Notes: generated from the sequence alone by a model not told the origin. Counted from the first letter of the stretch, positions 22,224 through 34,347 are shown. The stretch: DNA of 64,000 bases from Pachyseris speciosa (GCA_016490735.1 JAEMWC010000107.1:165001-229000), one strand, 5' to 3'. Numbers and translations are program-made.

Positions 22224-22681
22224 CAGGGGCACCCAACGAGCCAAATCAACCAAAAGCTGTAGAAAAGCATTTTTAAGTACCTTATGGTATTTAAAGTCTG
22301 TTTAAAGTGAGGTTTTCATAAGCTAGAAGAAGTTCATCTGTTCGGATTTCCTAGCTGAAATTTTAATTGCCCGAAAATGTTAGGGAATAAAATCTTCCTT
22401 TGAGAAAATGCAAGCTGAAATGAACTTTCCACAAACTTTCTAGGGAACTATTTTCTTTCCGAAAATGCTATCCGAGTTGACATTCATGTTGGCTACCAAA
22501 AACAGCAATTACGACCTTTTCGAAAACCTCAGGGGCTATGGTATCCCAATTGAGAATCTTTAAAGCCACGTTTTAGTTACGAAAATCCGAGTGCACTCTT
22601 CAATCGATGCTAAAAGCACAGGCGAATTACCGGCTCCACCGAACAGATATCTATACCAAAACTTGTCGTTGGGTGCCCCTG
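22224..22681. mobile_element. MITE, intact copy with 16-bp terminal inverted repeats
   Basis: 458 bp bounded by perfect 16-bp inverted repeats (CAGGGGCACCCAACGA) and direct repeats ATTTCT at 22218-22223 and 22682-22687. The paralogous introns at 41850-41855 and 54543-54548 have a single ATTTCT and no element, so they are empty sites. There is no coding capacity. The CAGGG start recalls hAT, but hAT normally makes 8-bp duplications, so I leave the superfamily open. Confidence 0.8.
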
Positions 22682-22949
22682 ATTTCTGTACGACTAATGT
22701 ATAATTTTAAGGTAAGTCGCTTGATATCCACTGGGAATATGAATGAGCGGAACTAGTTTTTCGACGGTATAGCTGTTCATTTTCTGTTAACTCGAAGATC
22801 GAAAAGGTGGACCAAATCAAATTGCATTCAGCAACACAGAGTTCATGATGTTTTTGTTGCCGTTGCAATAACTTCCCGATTTTTCGAACGCTGTGACAAC
22901 CAATTCTACACGTTCTTCACAAACTCCTAAATGATTGTATAAAACTCAC

Positions 22950-24405
22950 CCGTTGCTGGTGTAGCCGCAGGAATAAGCACAACGTTGGGCAGAATCCCCC
23001 AAGAAGTATGCCTTGGAAACTGTCCTGATGGTACGTCGGTGCTAGAATGGTACGCCCATATCAGGAAATTTGACATTCCTTGCTACATATTATATGGAAG
23101 ATAAATAACAGAAGAAACAGGACAAGATTATAATTTACATAACGATAAAGTGGAACTGCGGTTATAGTCATGACTTAATAGCAATTAAGGATAGGAAAGA
23201 ATAAACATCCGTCATATATGATCTCACAATACGTCTCACCTGAATAGCAGTATCGTTTTGCGTGTCGCTTGTGTTTCTCTTGCGATAAAACCTCAGCGCG
23301 GTTACACCGTTCTCTTCTCTATAATAAACTAAAATCCAGTCCTGCTGAGCGTCCTCTGGTGGTTGCATTCGCCCAATGGTGAAATAATCCTAAGTTTGTA
23401 AAGAGAAAGAGAGAGAAGACTCTACTAAATGGCGTGAATATGCTGTGCTAAAAGGGAGCTTGTAAAGTGGATTCTTGAGCGGTCCGACATTCACGCTTTG
23501 GAGGGCTGTGCCTTCAGTTGTTGTGTATCGGGCCCCTGACGAACTGATTTCCGTCAATGAATTATGACATTTGACAAAGTAAAGTAAATTATAACTTTAT
23601 TAAAAACAAAATATGCAAGTAACAACGCGGTTAAACCTGCAACCAAGCAGTTTCATTTTTAAACAGCCTGGCCTGGAACTATCAATGTAACCAACAAAAT
23701 AGTTCAGTCCATACGATTAAGAAAAAAACCGTTAGTTTAGCCTTCTTTCGGTTGTTTAGTTGTTTTTTTTCTTCTTTTCCCAAGTATGCGCTGCCTTAGG
23801 TAATGCTTCATCAATGCCTTTGCTAGTGTCCGTCGCAGCCGTTTTTTGAAACGTCCCTAAAAACGGCTGCGAAGGAGACTATGCGTTTGCAAAACTATGT
23901 CCATTACGCACGAAATCTGAAAGAGTCCAACAAGAACATAATTTAATCTTTTTTTTATGAAGTAATAGTCTGAGTTCAAAGCTAGCAGAAACAACTGCGC
24001 AAATGATAGTTTAATGTTAAGGACAGTTTCAGATTTTCCGCTACCGTTTCTCGATAATGCGACGACGGACGTCTGACCGTCCGTGTATAAAAATTTTCTT
24101 AGTCTTGAATTAACACCAAAAATTAACCATGACATAGCCGCTTTAAGCAAAATAGGCCCATTATGAAACCAAGAGAGCCAAAGAGTTTACCCTTATGTAT
24201 CCTGATCCATTGAAAACTCCTCCAACGGCTACATCGTATCCGGTCATGTTGGTTGGAGCCTGAGTTGCGACACCAAATCCAACCCAGCCTGTGGTTCTAA
24301 CCTCCACCATGAAGTGTAGGGTGTCTGTGGCGCTAATGAAATCCCAGGAAGCGTTGTAGTTGCCGTTGTCGAGAGAAACAAAGTTTGCAAAATGCACAGG
24401 AACCG
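22950..24405 (-). CDS. DOMON module M6 (three exons)
   Basis: Exon A 24191-24405 (215 bp, DF type), exon B 23240-23389 (150 bp, DYFTIGRMQPPEDAQQDW, ENGVTALRFYRKRNTS), exon C 22950-23082 (133 bp, QGMSNFLIWAYHSSTDV). All are open with GT-AG borders and standard phases. The next module downstream (M7) is separated by a 9.4-kb phase 1 intron inflated by a LINE and other insertions. Confidence 0.88.
23824..23881. repeat. Foldback hairpin, copy 4
   Basis: Same element in the M6 A-to-B intron, with a few substitutions in the apical part (TTTTTTGAAACGTCCCTAA) and a still complementary base. Confidence 0.78.
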
Positions 24406-24556
24406 CTGTTGATAAATAATTGCCATAAGTTGTTTGTCATGAGATATTGTTGGTAATGGTGGTATAGCATTACCAATGCATTCGCTCGCCGTACATTTAC
24501 AAGCTGTAATGCAAATTTCAGTAGGTTTGTCACGAACTACAAAATGATTGTGTCAC

Positions 24557-24996
24557 CTGGTGTTGGTGTTCCTCCAGGAATAAGGACAACGTTGGGCAGA
24601 ATGCCCCGAGAAGTATGCCTTGGAAACTGTCCTGATGACACGTCGGTGCTAGCATGATAGGCCCATATCAGGAAAATTGAAATTCCTTCCTGCATATTAT
24701 ATGGACGATAAATAAAAGGAAAACAGGAGAAAATTATATTTTACACAACGATAAAGAGGAACTGCGGTTATAGTCATGACTTATAAAAAATTAAGGATAG
24801 GAAGGAATTAACATCTCATCAGATATCATCTCACGACTCGTCTCACCTGAATAACAATATCGGTTTCCTGGTCGCTAGTGTTTCGCTTGCGATAAAACTT
24901 CAGCGTTGTTACACCGTTCTCTTCTCCAGAGTAAGATAAAGCCCAGTCCTGTTGAGCGTCCTCTGGGGGTTGCCTACGGCCATTGGTGAAATAATC
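24557..24996 (-). CDS. DOMON module M5, exons B and C
   Basis: Exon B 24847-24996 (150 bp, DYFTNGRRQPPEDAQQDW, LSYSGEENGVTTLKF, SDQETDIVIQ) and exon C 24557-24689 (133 bp, EGISIFLIWAYHASTDVSSG). The matching exon A is 13.6 kb upstream at 38572-38807, across an intron filled with transposons and a triplicated 3.9-kb segment. These exons match M3 and M1 more closely than the left-hand modules (shared NGRRQ and SDQETDIV). Confidence 0.85.
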
Positions 24997-25248
24997 CTAA
25001 TAGAGTAATGAGAAAGAGAAATAAGCCTCTATTATATTAACTGGCATGACTTGGTACAGGGTGAAATGGAGCTTTTGAACGGGATTTCTGAACAGTCCGA
25101 CATTTCCGATTTGGAGTGTGTGTGATGATTTTGTTGTTGTTGTTTTCCGGCTTCTATTTTGTTGCTTCCCTTATTTTCTAGTGCTGCATTATTATTTTCC
25201 ATTGATTTATTGTTGTAGTGTGCTGTTATGTAAGATGATTGTTCTTAA

Positions 25249-28200
25249 GGACGGTGCCTCCTATTGCCAGTGCGCATTCGTTCTGCGCATCACGCAACCA
25301 TCTTATCTTGCGCGATTACTCGCGCGATTTCCCCAGAAGATTGTTTGTTTTGATGGTTATCGTATTTTTTGTAAGCTCTTGATTTAGGGGATAGTTTTAC
25401 AGGATTGGCAACAGGCTGTCTACACCAAAAACCCGTAAACGAAAGCGTTATTGTGGTGTGTTTTATGAAATTACGCTCAATCACGCCGGGAAAAGCAATT
25501 GAAGTGAAGTGGCAAATAATATAAGACTTAAGCTTAATCAAAACATATCGCTGTATAAACTGATTCAAAGGAATCGCTTAAAAAAGTCATGTGGTACACA
25601 TATCGGTTGAATACACAACAAATCCGTTTCGGTTTTATTCTTTTATTTTATTGCTGTTTCAACAATAATAAAAAGAAAGATGTTTTCATTGAACGTAAGA
25701 TATAACATAACACGATGTCTTACCTTCGTAATTGATGAAAAGCTTAAACTTAATTGGCCTGAATAACGGACCGTGAAAATCAGAAGCAAGGAATCACGAA
25801 TACTGGCTCTCAAACTGCGTAGTTTTTATGCATTTCAAAACTCCTTCCAGAAAGATAATACAATCACAAGAAATAACTGCGAAAGTAATTGACAAAACTA
25901 CAAAACGTGATTTTACGTACGTGTTTGTCTTCCACTTCGCAAGAGCCTAAAAGAGCAAGTTATACTGGAAAAAACTTTCAACTTTACGCAAAATGCACAT
26001 CTCAAAACGTCTTCGAATTTGTTCTTAGCATTCAAAGCCATCTTCATTGAAAAAATGTCCTCTAATTCCCTAAGAATCAAGAAAACTTTTTGTTCCAGCA
26101 TATGTCCATACCGGATATCCCAGCATGCCCAAGGAAAAGACATGCAAATGTTTCACTTACTAGGGAGGGGGTAGAGCAAAAATTGTCTCAAGCCCCCAAA
26201 ACAGCGCCTTAAGGGCCCATTGAAGTATCTCGTTGCTAAGATACACGGTTGCTACCCAAGTGCAATTTCACTTCCGGTCAGCCAAAAGATTTTCGCGCGC
26301 TTTTTTCGGCGCCGGCCCGTCGCTGATTCAAGTCGCCGGTAACTTTTACTTTTACTTCGTTGCAACAAACACAAGAAAAACTTTTTGTTTACATTTTTAT
26401 TAATTAATTTTCTGTTTTACGTTTACAACATGTGAGTCGTGCCTTAATTTTTGAAACTTGAGTTTTCTGCCTGAAAATGTCATCCACGTACGGACGTAAA
26501 CGGAAAGCCGCATCGATGACTGCATGTCGATAGAGAAATCTTGAAAAGGTGACAGTTAAAGATTTCCAGTGTCAGGTTGGGAATAGAAATCTCAAAGATG
26601 CAGAGACACAAACTGAAATTAGTATTGGGCTGTCATCACCTGGAAACTTCATAGGAAACTCTGTGTCCGCGGCCTTTTTGACCGCTCCGAAGCTCTGTGA
26701 CATCTCTTATGATAAAACTGTGCAATCCTGTGAACCTGTGTCCGTGAAATGTCCTTCCGAACCTGAGAAACTCCACTTTTTAGATATAACACAAATAAAC
26801 GAAGCTATCGAGGCCACTAAATTGCAACCACTCTCCCAAGACAGCATGGAGCAGCAGACAGTGAGCAAGGAGGCTTGTAAATTATCCTTGAAAGCAACTC
26901 TATCACAAGAATTTCATTCTTACATCAAAAGTGCTAAGCACTCGATAGAAAACCTGACTGATAATGGTGAGCTCGAAGCTTGTGATGGACAACTTCTCCT
27001 TACAACATCAGCCTCGCTTGAGAACTTAGTTTACAGTAATTTAAGTAATTTACAACACTGTGACTGTGAAAAAGAAACTGAATTCGAATTTTGTTCGGTA
27101 AAACAAAACACAGTAGAAGAGTTCGAGTTCGAATGTAGTCGATGTGGGAAAAAAGTCAACTTGAAGAGTAGCATTCCTGTCGTTAAGGCCACAATTCGTC
27201 CAAGATCTGTAATCCGTAATCTCGTTGCTCTTTCATTCCTTGTCAATGGGCAATATTTCAAAGATTACCACAAAATTCTCGGGACTCTTGGTCTGGATCA
27301 CGTCAGTTCCACTCAGTGGATCCATATTGTTGAATGGATTGCGCCGTTCGTAAAAGGGATCGCCGACTGGAGCGTGCAAGAAGCAAGAACTGAGGCAGTT
27401 CGACGTGGAGATAAGTCATCATTACACATCCAGTTCGACGGCTTTTATCTGACTCGCGGCCACTATTCGAAACAGAACGTTCGTTGCCCTAGCAGCCTGG
27501 CCAAGAATGCTTAGGCACCAGGCCGCTGAAAATTCGCTCGCCACTTCCGGTGCCGCGAAAAAAGAACTTTTCTCCTCGAGAGATAATTGTAGTTCCTGGA
27601 TTTTGAAACAATTCAAAAGAACATCATATTTTCTTGGATTTCAAGCATGGGTTTTGCAACAAAATGAAAAACCAAAAAATTAGGCTCAAAAGAGTGGTCA
27701 AAGAAACACATTTTCCTTTCTCATTTTTTTATTTTTCATCATAAGCCAAAACGCATGCTTAAATTTCTTCAAAACGGCTTTTGAATTGTTATTATACAGA
27801 AAATGCGGAAAGAAGGCTTAAGCCATTCAGTTAAAATGCATTTTTCTGTTTCTGGTCACGTGACATTGGGCGTGGTCCGATGACGTCATGAACTGGACCA
27901 TATTTGCCCCCTATGGGTATTGTCCAAATTTGGTCCAATTGAAGCATACATGTGCAGAGTTATAGCAAATTTATTTTTCCCTAGCAACGGCATCAAAAGA
28001 TACTTTAATGGGCCCTTAAAAGTAGAAAATAACCAATTTAGCTCTAAAAAACGCATGGTGACCCCCACATTTTTACCTCACAAAACGAAAGTGGTAAGCC
28101 TACTCAACACATGGTGATTTTTTCGTAGTTCGCAAAATATTTTTAGCCTGTATTTTTGCTCGACTAAAAGGGAGCAGTCAGGGCCAAAAATGCACCCAAT

Positions 28201-28406
28201 ACAATGATTTTCTAATAAATACCACATAAAAAGTAGTTTTTATATCACCAGTTGTTATGTGTTTCAAAGCTTTTGGTTTGTTGTTGCCTTGGTATATGTA
28301 AACAGGAATTCTAAGGAAATGTTCAAAGAAATATTTCTTCTTTTCTTTTTTGCGAAAAAAAATACTAAGTCTCTATTTTTTGCAGCTTTGGACTTAATTA
28401 TCTCTG

Positions 28407-28437
<31 letters not shown>

Positions 28438-28523
28438 CAATTTTCGTTAACCCTTACCAACATCTACATTTTAGCATAGTGATAATCCGCGAAAAAATAT
28501 CTTCGTATTAGGAGGCACCGTCC
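25249..28523 (+). mobile_element. TTAA-flanked DNA transposon with 15-bp terminal inverted repeats
   Basis: 3,275 bp bounded by GGACGGTGCCTCCTA and its exact complement, flanked on both sides by TTAA (25245-25248, 28524-28527). Paralogous sites at 42796-42799 and 55489-55492 carry a single TTAA in otherwise matching sequence, proving insertion with TTAA duplication. Kolobok and piggyBac both use TTAA; the enclosed protein fragment is unlike piggyBac and resembles MULE/Kolobok-type transposases, so Kolobok-like is my best guess. The 3-prime ~1 kb is non-coding, so this is an internally deleted copy. Confidence 0.75.
26477..27514 (+). pseudogene. Transposase N-terminal fragment (MULE/Kolobok-like)
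   Basis: ATG at 26477 (MSSTYGRKRKAASMTACR), an in-frame TAG at 26531-26533, then ~325 open codons. Visible parts are a CDCEKE...CSRCGKK zinc-ribbon-like pair near the middle, a helical region (NGQYFKDYHKILGTLGL), and near the end HIQFDGFYLTRGHYS, which resembles the first catalytic-aspartate motif (DG.W..RG) of Mutator-like transposases. The frame stops shortly after and no downstream catalytic D or E follows. Family assignment is from motif memory only. Confidence 0.5.
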
Positions 28524-28738
28524 TTAAGTGTTGATTTATGTAAGTGCTATGATGTTGGGAATGTGAGGAATCGTTTTTAACAGTATGTTTGTAAGTAAGG
28601 CGTTAATTGCACAAATAATTAGCATAAACCTATGAATGTAAGCTGCAAAACGTAGTGAGCAGTGGTTGGAAAGAGAAAACGTCTGAGAACCTAGAAAAAG
28701 CAAGTTTTGGAACTGAAAGGAGGGCTGATGCACCATGT

Positions 28739-29814
28739 AAAGTTACTGAGCTATAAGTCTTAAATCTTTCTAGCCGAGCACAGATGGTCTACTTATTAAG
28801 GAGACTAAATCAAATCAACTATTAATAAATCAAGTAGAAATGAAATCAAACAAGAGGCTACAATTAGCCTAAACTCGGGCTTGCAAAAAACAGTATTATA
28901 TCCCTAATTTAGCGCTAAAGAAAAGAATAGAGAAGTCTGTCTTTCTTTCATCGGACGCATTGCGCTTAGCTTGTTTTGGAGTCTATTTCTTTGCAGTGTA
29001 AAAATAGGTTATTTATTGCAAAAAAAAACTAAGCACACTTGTTTTCGCTTCGATGAATATTTTTGCAAAGTGTTTGAGAAAGGAAACGCTTATCAAACGA
29101 TGTACGATTTTTTCGCATAGACGTTAATGGGGTCTCGATGAAATGTGTGGAGAAAAATAATCTGTTTACAGATACGTCATTTGAAACATAAGAAAGAGAG
29201 TAAGGTTTCTGCGGTCAGTTTCACGTCACGCAAGTTAAAACTAAAATCGCCTATCATTCAAAAACTAATGTCAAGAAATTGATCTATTGTGGAAAAATAG
29301 TAAATAAACTGCCTGTTAAAGTCTCAGGGGTGTATGATATCCCGTACTTGAGTTATTCAACAGAGTGTACCAATCAAAATCAGATTACTATGGAGCCGCC
29401 AAAAGGAAACATGGCACTCTAATTCAAAACATATGCAGTTCAGTTTAATCGTGTTAAAAGTATTCTTCTCGCTGTTGAACTTGCAAACATTCGTATAGAC
29501 AATTCTCTCAACATATTAGTCGTTCAGATTTCAAAGTCACAAGATGAATCGACGTTTTCCGATACGTGACAACCGGCATCATTCTTGCTGCTGCGAGTTG
29601 TTATTTATAGTTCGCGCTTCCGCAGAAACACCGCAAGTGCCTTTTGCGGATGAAATACGACGACGAAAAATGAAGCCCATTTTAAACCTCGGGCTTTTTA
29701 CTAGCCCCAGTAATTAAATCAAATATTGTTTTTTTAAAGAGAGGGGAAACCGGAGTACCCAGAGAAAAACCTCTCGGAGCAGAGTAGAGAACCAACAAGC
29801 TCAACCCACTTCAC
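28739..29814. other. Intron sequence of unknown content within tandem unit 1
   Basis: About 1.1 kb, homologous to 49036-50309 and repeated at +3,901 and +7,802. No gene or element borders are recognised. The paralogue contains an extra ~224-bp SINE-like insert (49274-49497) that is absent here. Confidence 0.5.
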
Positions 29815-30246
29815 GGGCACCCAACGAGCCAAATCAACCAAAAACTGTAGAAAGGCATTTTTAAGTACCTTGTTGTGTTTCAAGTCTGTTTAAAGTGATG
29901 TTTTCATAAGCTAGAAAAAGTTCATCTGTTCGGATTCCCTAGCTGAAAGTTTAATTGCCCGAAAATGTTAGGAAACAAAATCTTCCTTTGAGAAAATGCA
30001 AGCTGAAATGAACTCTCCACGAGCTTTCTAGGGGACTATTTTCTTTCCGAAAATGCTAGCTGACGTTTTTGACTGCCAAAAACAGCAATTGCGACCTTTC
30101 CGAAAACCTCAGGGGCTATAATTTCCCAATTGCGAATATTTTAGGCCACGATTTAGTTACGAAAATCCGAGTGCACTCTTTAATCGACGCCGAAAACCCA
30201 AAGCGAATTACCCTCAGATATCTACCGAAAGTTGTCGTTGGGTGCC
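29815..30246. mobile_element. MITE, copy in tandem unit 1
   Basis: GGGCACCCAACGA at the left and TCGTTGGGTGCC at the right, 432 bp, same family as 22224-22681. It abuts the tRNA-like sequence. Identical copies lie at 33716-34147 and 37617-38048 through the 3,901-bp tandem repeat. Confidence 0.7.
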
Positions 30247-30258
30247 ACTGCCACTTAT

Positions 30259-30335
30259 GGCGTAGAGACCGGGAATTGAACCCGGGACATATTGGTGGAA
30301 GGACAGTGCCTTCACCATTGCGCCAAACCTGCTCC
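30259..30335 (-). repeat. tRNA-derived sequence (SINE head or tRNA pseudogene), copy 1
   Basis: 77 nt on the minus strand with an A-box-like TTGGCGCAATGG and a B box GGGTTCAATTCC inside a T-arm with a perfect CCGGG/CCCGG stem. The acceptor stem pairs poorly (GGAGCAG against TACGCC), so it is not a working tRNA. It directly follows the MITE end. Confidence 0.6.
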
Positions 30336-30446
30336 ATTTCCGCCCTGTGTACGTGAGAAAGCCGCAAGGAAGAATGGATGGTTAAATTAATCATAGTGGA
30401 GAAAGGAGAAAGAGATTTAAGCCTTTTTAACCGCTTGACTTAGTGC

Positions 30447-31415
30447 ATGATGACAGTTAAAGATTTCCAGTGTCAGGTTGGGAATAGAAATCTCAAAGAT
30501 GCAGAGACACAAACTGAAATTAGTATTGGGCTGTCATCACCTGGAAACTTCATAGGAAACTCTGTGTCCGCGGCCTTTTTGACCGCTCCGAAGCTCTGTG
30601 ACATCTCTTATGATAAAACTGTGCAATCCTGTGAACCTGTGTCCGTGAAATGTCCTTCCGAACCTGAGAAACTCCACTTTTTAGATATAACACAAATAAA
30701 CGAAGCTATCGAGGCCACTAAATTGCAACCACTCTCCCAAGACAGCATGGAGCAGCAGACAGTGAGCAAGGAGGCTTGTAAATTATCCTTGAAAGCAACT
30801 CTATCACAAGAATTTCATTCTTACATCAAAAGTGCTAAGCACTCGATAGAAAACCTGACTGATAATGGTGAGCTCGAAGCTTGTGATGGACAACTTCTCC
30901 TTACAACATCAGCCTCGCTTGAGAACTTAGTTTACAGTAATTTAAGTAATTTACAACACTGTGACTGTGAAAAAGAAACTGAATTCGAATTTTGTTCGGT
31001 AAAACAAAACACAGTAGAAGAGTTCGAGTTCGAATGTAGTCGATGTGGGAAAAAAGTCAACTTGAAGAGTAGCATTCCTGTCGTTAAGGCCACAATTCGT
31101 CCAAGATCTGTAATCCGTAATCTCGTTGCTCTTTCATTCCTTGTCAATGGGCAATATTTCAAAGATTACCACAAAATTCTCGGGACTCTTGGTCTGGATC
31201 ACGTCAGTTCCACTCAGTGGATCCATATTGTTGAATGGATTGCGCCGTTCGTAAAAGGGATCGCCGACTGGAGCGTGCAAGAAGCAAGAACTGAGGCAGT
31301 TCGACGTGGAGATAAGTCATCATTACACATCCAGTTCGACGGCTTTTATCTGACTCGCGGCCACTATTCGAAACAGAACGTTCGTTGCCCTAGCAGCCTG
31401 GCCAAGAATGCTTAG
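30447..31415 (+). pseudogene. Transposase fragment, tandem copy 2
   Basis: Same sequence as the fragment at 26551-27514 but without its original start and nonsense codon. The tandem junction places ATGATG from intron sequence in frame, giving a 322-codon open frame. It still lacks the second half of the catalytic domain and a left terminal repeat, so it cannot be a working transposase. Confidence 0.55.
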
Positions 31416-32307
31416 GCACCAGGCCGCTGAAAATTCGCTCGCCACTTCCGGTGCCGCGAAAAAAGAACTTTTCTCCTCGAGAGATAATTGTAGTTCCTGG
31501 ATTTTGAAACAATTCAAAAGAACATCATATTTTCTTGGATTTCAAGCATGGGTTTTGCAACAAAATGAAAAACCAAAAAATTAGGCTCAAAAGAGTGGTC
31601 AAAGAAACACATTTTCCTTTCTCATTTTTTTATTTTTCATCATAAGCCAAAACGCATGCTTAAATTTCTTCAAAACGGCTTTTGAATTGTTATTATACAG
31701 AAAATGCGGAAAGAAGGCTTAAGCCATTCAGTTAAAATGCATTTTTCTGTTTCTGGTCACGTGACATTGGGCGTGGTCCGATGACGTCATGAACTGGACC
31801 ATATTTGCCCCCTATGGGTATTGTCCAAATTTGGTCCAATTGAAGCATACATGTGCAGAGTTATAGCAAATTTATTTTTCCCTAGCAACGGCATCAAAAG
31901 ATACTTTAATGGGCCCTTAAAAGTAGAAAATAACCAATTTAGCTCTAAAAAACGCATGGTGACCCCCACATTTTTACCTCACAAAACGAAAGTGGTAAGC
32001 CTACTCAACACATGGTGATTTTTTCGTAGTTCGCAAAATATTTTTAGCCTGTATTTTTGCTCGACTAAAAGGGAGCAGTCAGGGCCAAAAATGCACCCAA
32101 TACAATGATTTTCTAATAAATACCACATAAAAAGTAGTTTTTATATCACCAGTTGTTATGTGTTTCAAAGCTTTTGGTTTGTTGTTGCCTTGGTATATGT
32201 AAACAGGAATTCTAAGGAAATGTTCAAAGAAATATTTCTTCTTTTCTTTTTTGCGAAAAAAAATACTAAGTCTCTATTTTTTGCAGCTTTGGACTTAATT
32301 ATCTCTG

Positions 32308-32338
<31 letters not shown>

Positions 32339-34159
32339 CAATTTTCGTTAACCCTTACCAACATCTACATTTTAGCATAGTGATAATCCGCGAAAAAATA
32401 TCTTCGTATTAGGAGGCACCGTCCTTAAGTGTTGATTTATGTAAGTGCTATGATGTTGGGAATGTGAGGAATCGTTTTTAACAGTATGTTTGTAAGTAAG
32501 GCGTTAATTGCACAAATAATTAGCATAAACCTATGAATGTAAGCTGCAAAACGTAGTGAGCAGTGGTTGGAAAGAGAAAACGTCTGAGAACCTAGAAAAA
32601 GCAAGTTTTGGAACTGAAAGGAGGGCTGATGCACCATGTAAAGTTACTGAGCTATAAGTCTTAAATCTTTCTAGCCGAGCACAGATGGTCTACTTATTAA
32701 GGAGACTAAATCAAATCAACTATTAATAAATCAAGTAGAAATGAAATCAAACAAGAGGCTACAATTAGCCTAAACTCGGGCTTGCAAAAAACAGTATTAT
32801 ATCCCTAATTTAGCGCTAAAGAAAAGAATAGAGAAGTCTGTCTTTCTTTCATCGGACGCATTGCGCTTAGCTTGTTTTGGAGTCTATTTCTTTGCAGTGT
32901 AAAAATAGGTTATTTATTGCAAAAAAAAACTAAGCACACTTGTTTTCGCTTCGATGAATATTTTTGCAAAGTGTTTGAGAAAGGAAACGCTTATCAAACG
33001 ATGTACGATTTTTTCGCATAGACGTTAATGGGGTCTCGATGAAATGTGTGGAGAAAAATAATCTGTTTACAGATACGTCATTTGAAACATAAGAAAGAGA
33101 GTAAGGTTTCTGCGGTCAGTTTCACGTCACGCAAGTTAAAACTAAAATCGCCTATCATTCAAAAACTAATGTCAAGAAATTGATCTATTGTGGAAAAATA
33201 GTAAATAAACTGCCTGTTAAAGTCTCAGGGGTGTATGATATCCCGTACTTGAGTTATTCAACAGAGTGTACCAATCAAAATCAGATTACTATGGAGCCGC
33301 CAAAAGGAAACATGGCACTCTAATTCAAAACATATGCAGTTCAGTTTAATCGTGTTAAAAGTATTCTTCTCGCTGTTGAACTTGCAAACATTCGTATAGA
33401 CAATTCTCTCAACATATTAGTCGTTCAGATTTCAAAGTCACAAGATGAATCGACGTTTTCCGATACGTGACAACCGGCATCATTCTTGCTGCTGCGAGTT
33501 GTTATTTATAGTTCGCGCTTCCGCAGAAACACCGCAAGTGCCTTTTGCGGATGAAATACGACGACGAAAAATGAAGCCCATTTTAAACCTCGGGCTTTTT
33601 ACTAGCCCCAGTAATTAAATCAAATATTGTTTTTTTAAAGAGAGGGGAAACCGGAGTACCCAGAGAAAAACCTCTCGGAGCAGAGTAGAGAACCAACAAG
33701 CTCAACCCACTTCACGGGCACCCAACGAGCCAAATCAACCAAAAACTGTAGAAAGGCATTTTTAAGTACCTTGTTGTGTTTCAAGTCTGTTTAAAGTGAT
33801 GTTTTCATAAGCTAGAAAAAGTTCATCTGTTCGGATTCCCTAGCTGAAAGTTTAATTGCCCGAAAATGTTAGGAAACAAAATCTTCCTTTGAGAAAATGC
33901 AAGCTGAAATGAACTCTCCACGAGCTTTCTAGGGGACTATTTTCTTTCCGAAAATGCTAGCTGACGTTTTTGACTGCCAAAAACAGCAATTGCGACCTTT
34001 CCGAAAACCTCAGGGGCTATAATTTCCCAATTGCGAATATTTTAGGCCACGATTTAGTTACGAAAATCCGAGTGCACTCTTTAATCGACGCCGAAAACCC
34101 AAAGCGAATTACCCTCAGATATCTACCGAAAGTTGTCGTTGGGTGCCACTGCCACTTAT

Positions 34160-34236
34160 GGCGTAGAGACCGGGAATTGAACCCGGGACATATTGGTGGA
34201 AGGACAGTGCCTTCACCATTGCGCCAAACCTGCTCC
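34160..34236 (-). repeat. tRNA-derived sequence, copy 2
   Basis: Exact copy of 30259-30335 within tandem unit 2. Confidence 0.6.
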
Positions 34237-34347
34237 ATTTCCGCCCTGTGTACGTGAGAAAGCCGCAAGGAAGAATGGATGGTTAAATTAATCATAGTGG
34301 AGAAAGGAGAAAGAGATTTAAGCCTTTTTAACCGCTTGACTTAGTGC

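Larger units (their letters stand above)
25121..28738 (-). mobile_element. LTR-like element in the M5 intron, split by a TTAA transposon
   Basis: Starts TGTGATGATTTTG at 25121 as in the copies at 42672 and 55365, and runs to the transposon's TTAA at 25245. It resumes after 28527 and continues to about 28738 (GATGCACCATGTA), where homology with the other copies stops; the right half is absent here. Flanking GTGTG is a changed form of the CTGTG duplication. Confidence 0.5.

Noticed and set aside
13565..22949. A separate host gene in the 9.4-kb intron
   Set aside because: All coding similarity there belongs to the LINE or to relic DOMON sequence; the remaining frames are short and featureless.
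26549..27514. Starting the transposase fragment at the GTG at 26549
   Set aside because: An ATG 72 bp upstream is in frame with only one stop between, so the GTG is internal; a eukaryotic start at GTG is not needed.
27873..27900. CRE-like TGACGTCA inside a TGGTCC...GGACCA palindrome
   Set aside because: Lies in the non-coding part of a decayed transposon; a single motif is not enough to call a regulatory site.
30069..30394. Overlapping frames on both strands resembling RDRELNPGH and LRHKWQW proteins
   Set aside because: They arise from translating the tRNA-like sequence and the MITE end; no codon constraint is expected and they recur only with the repeat.
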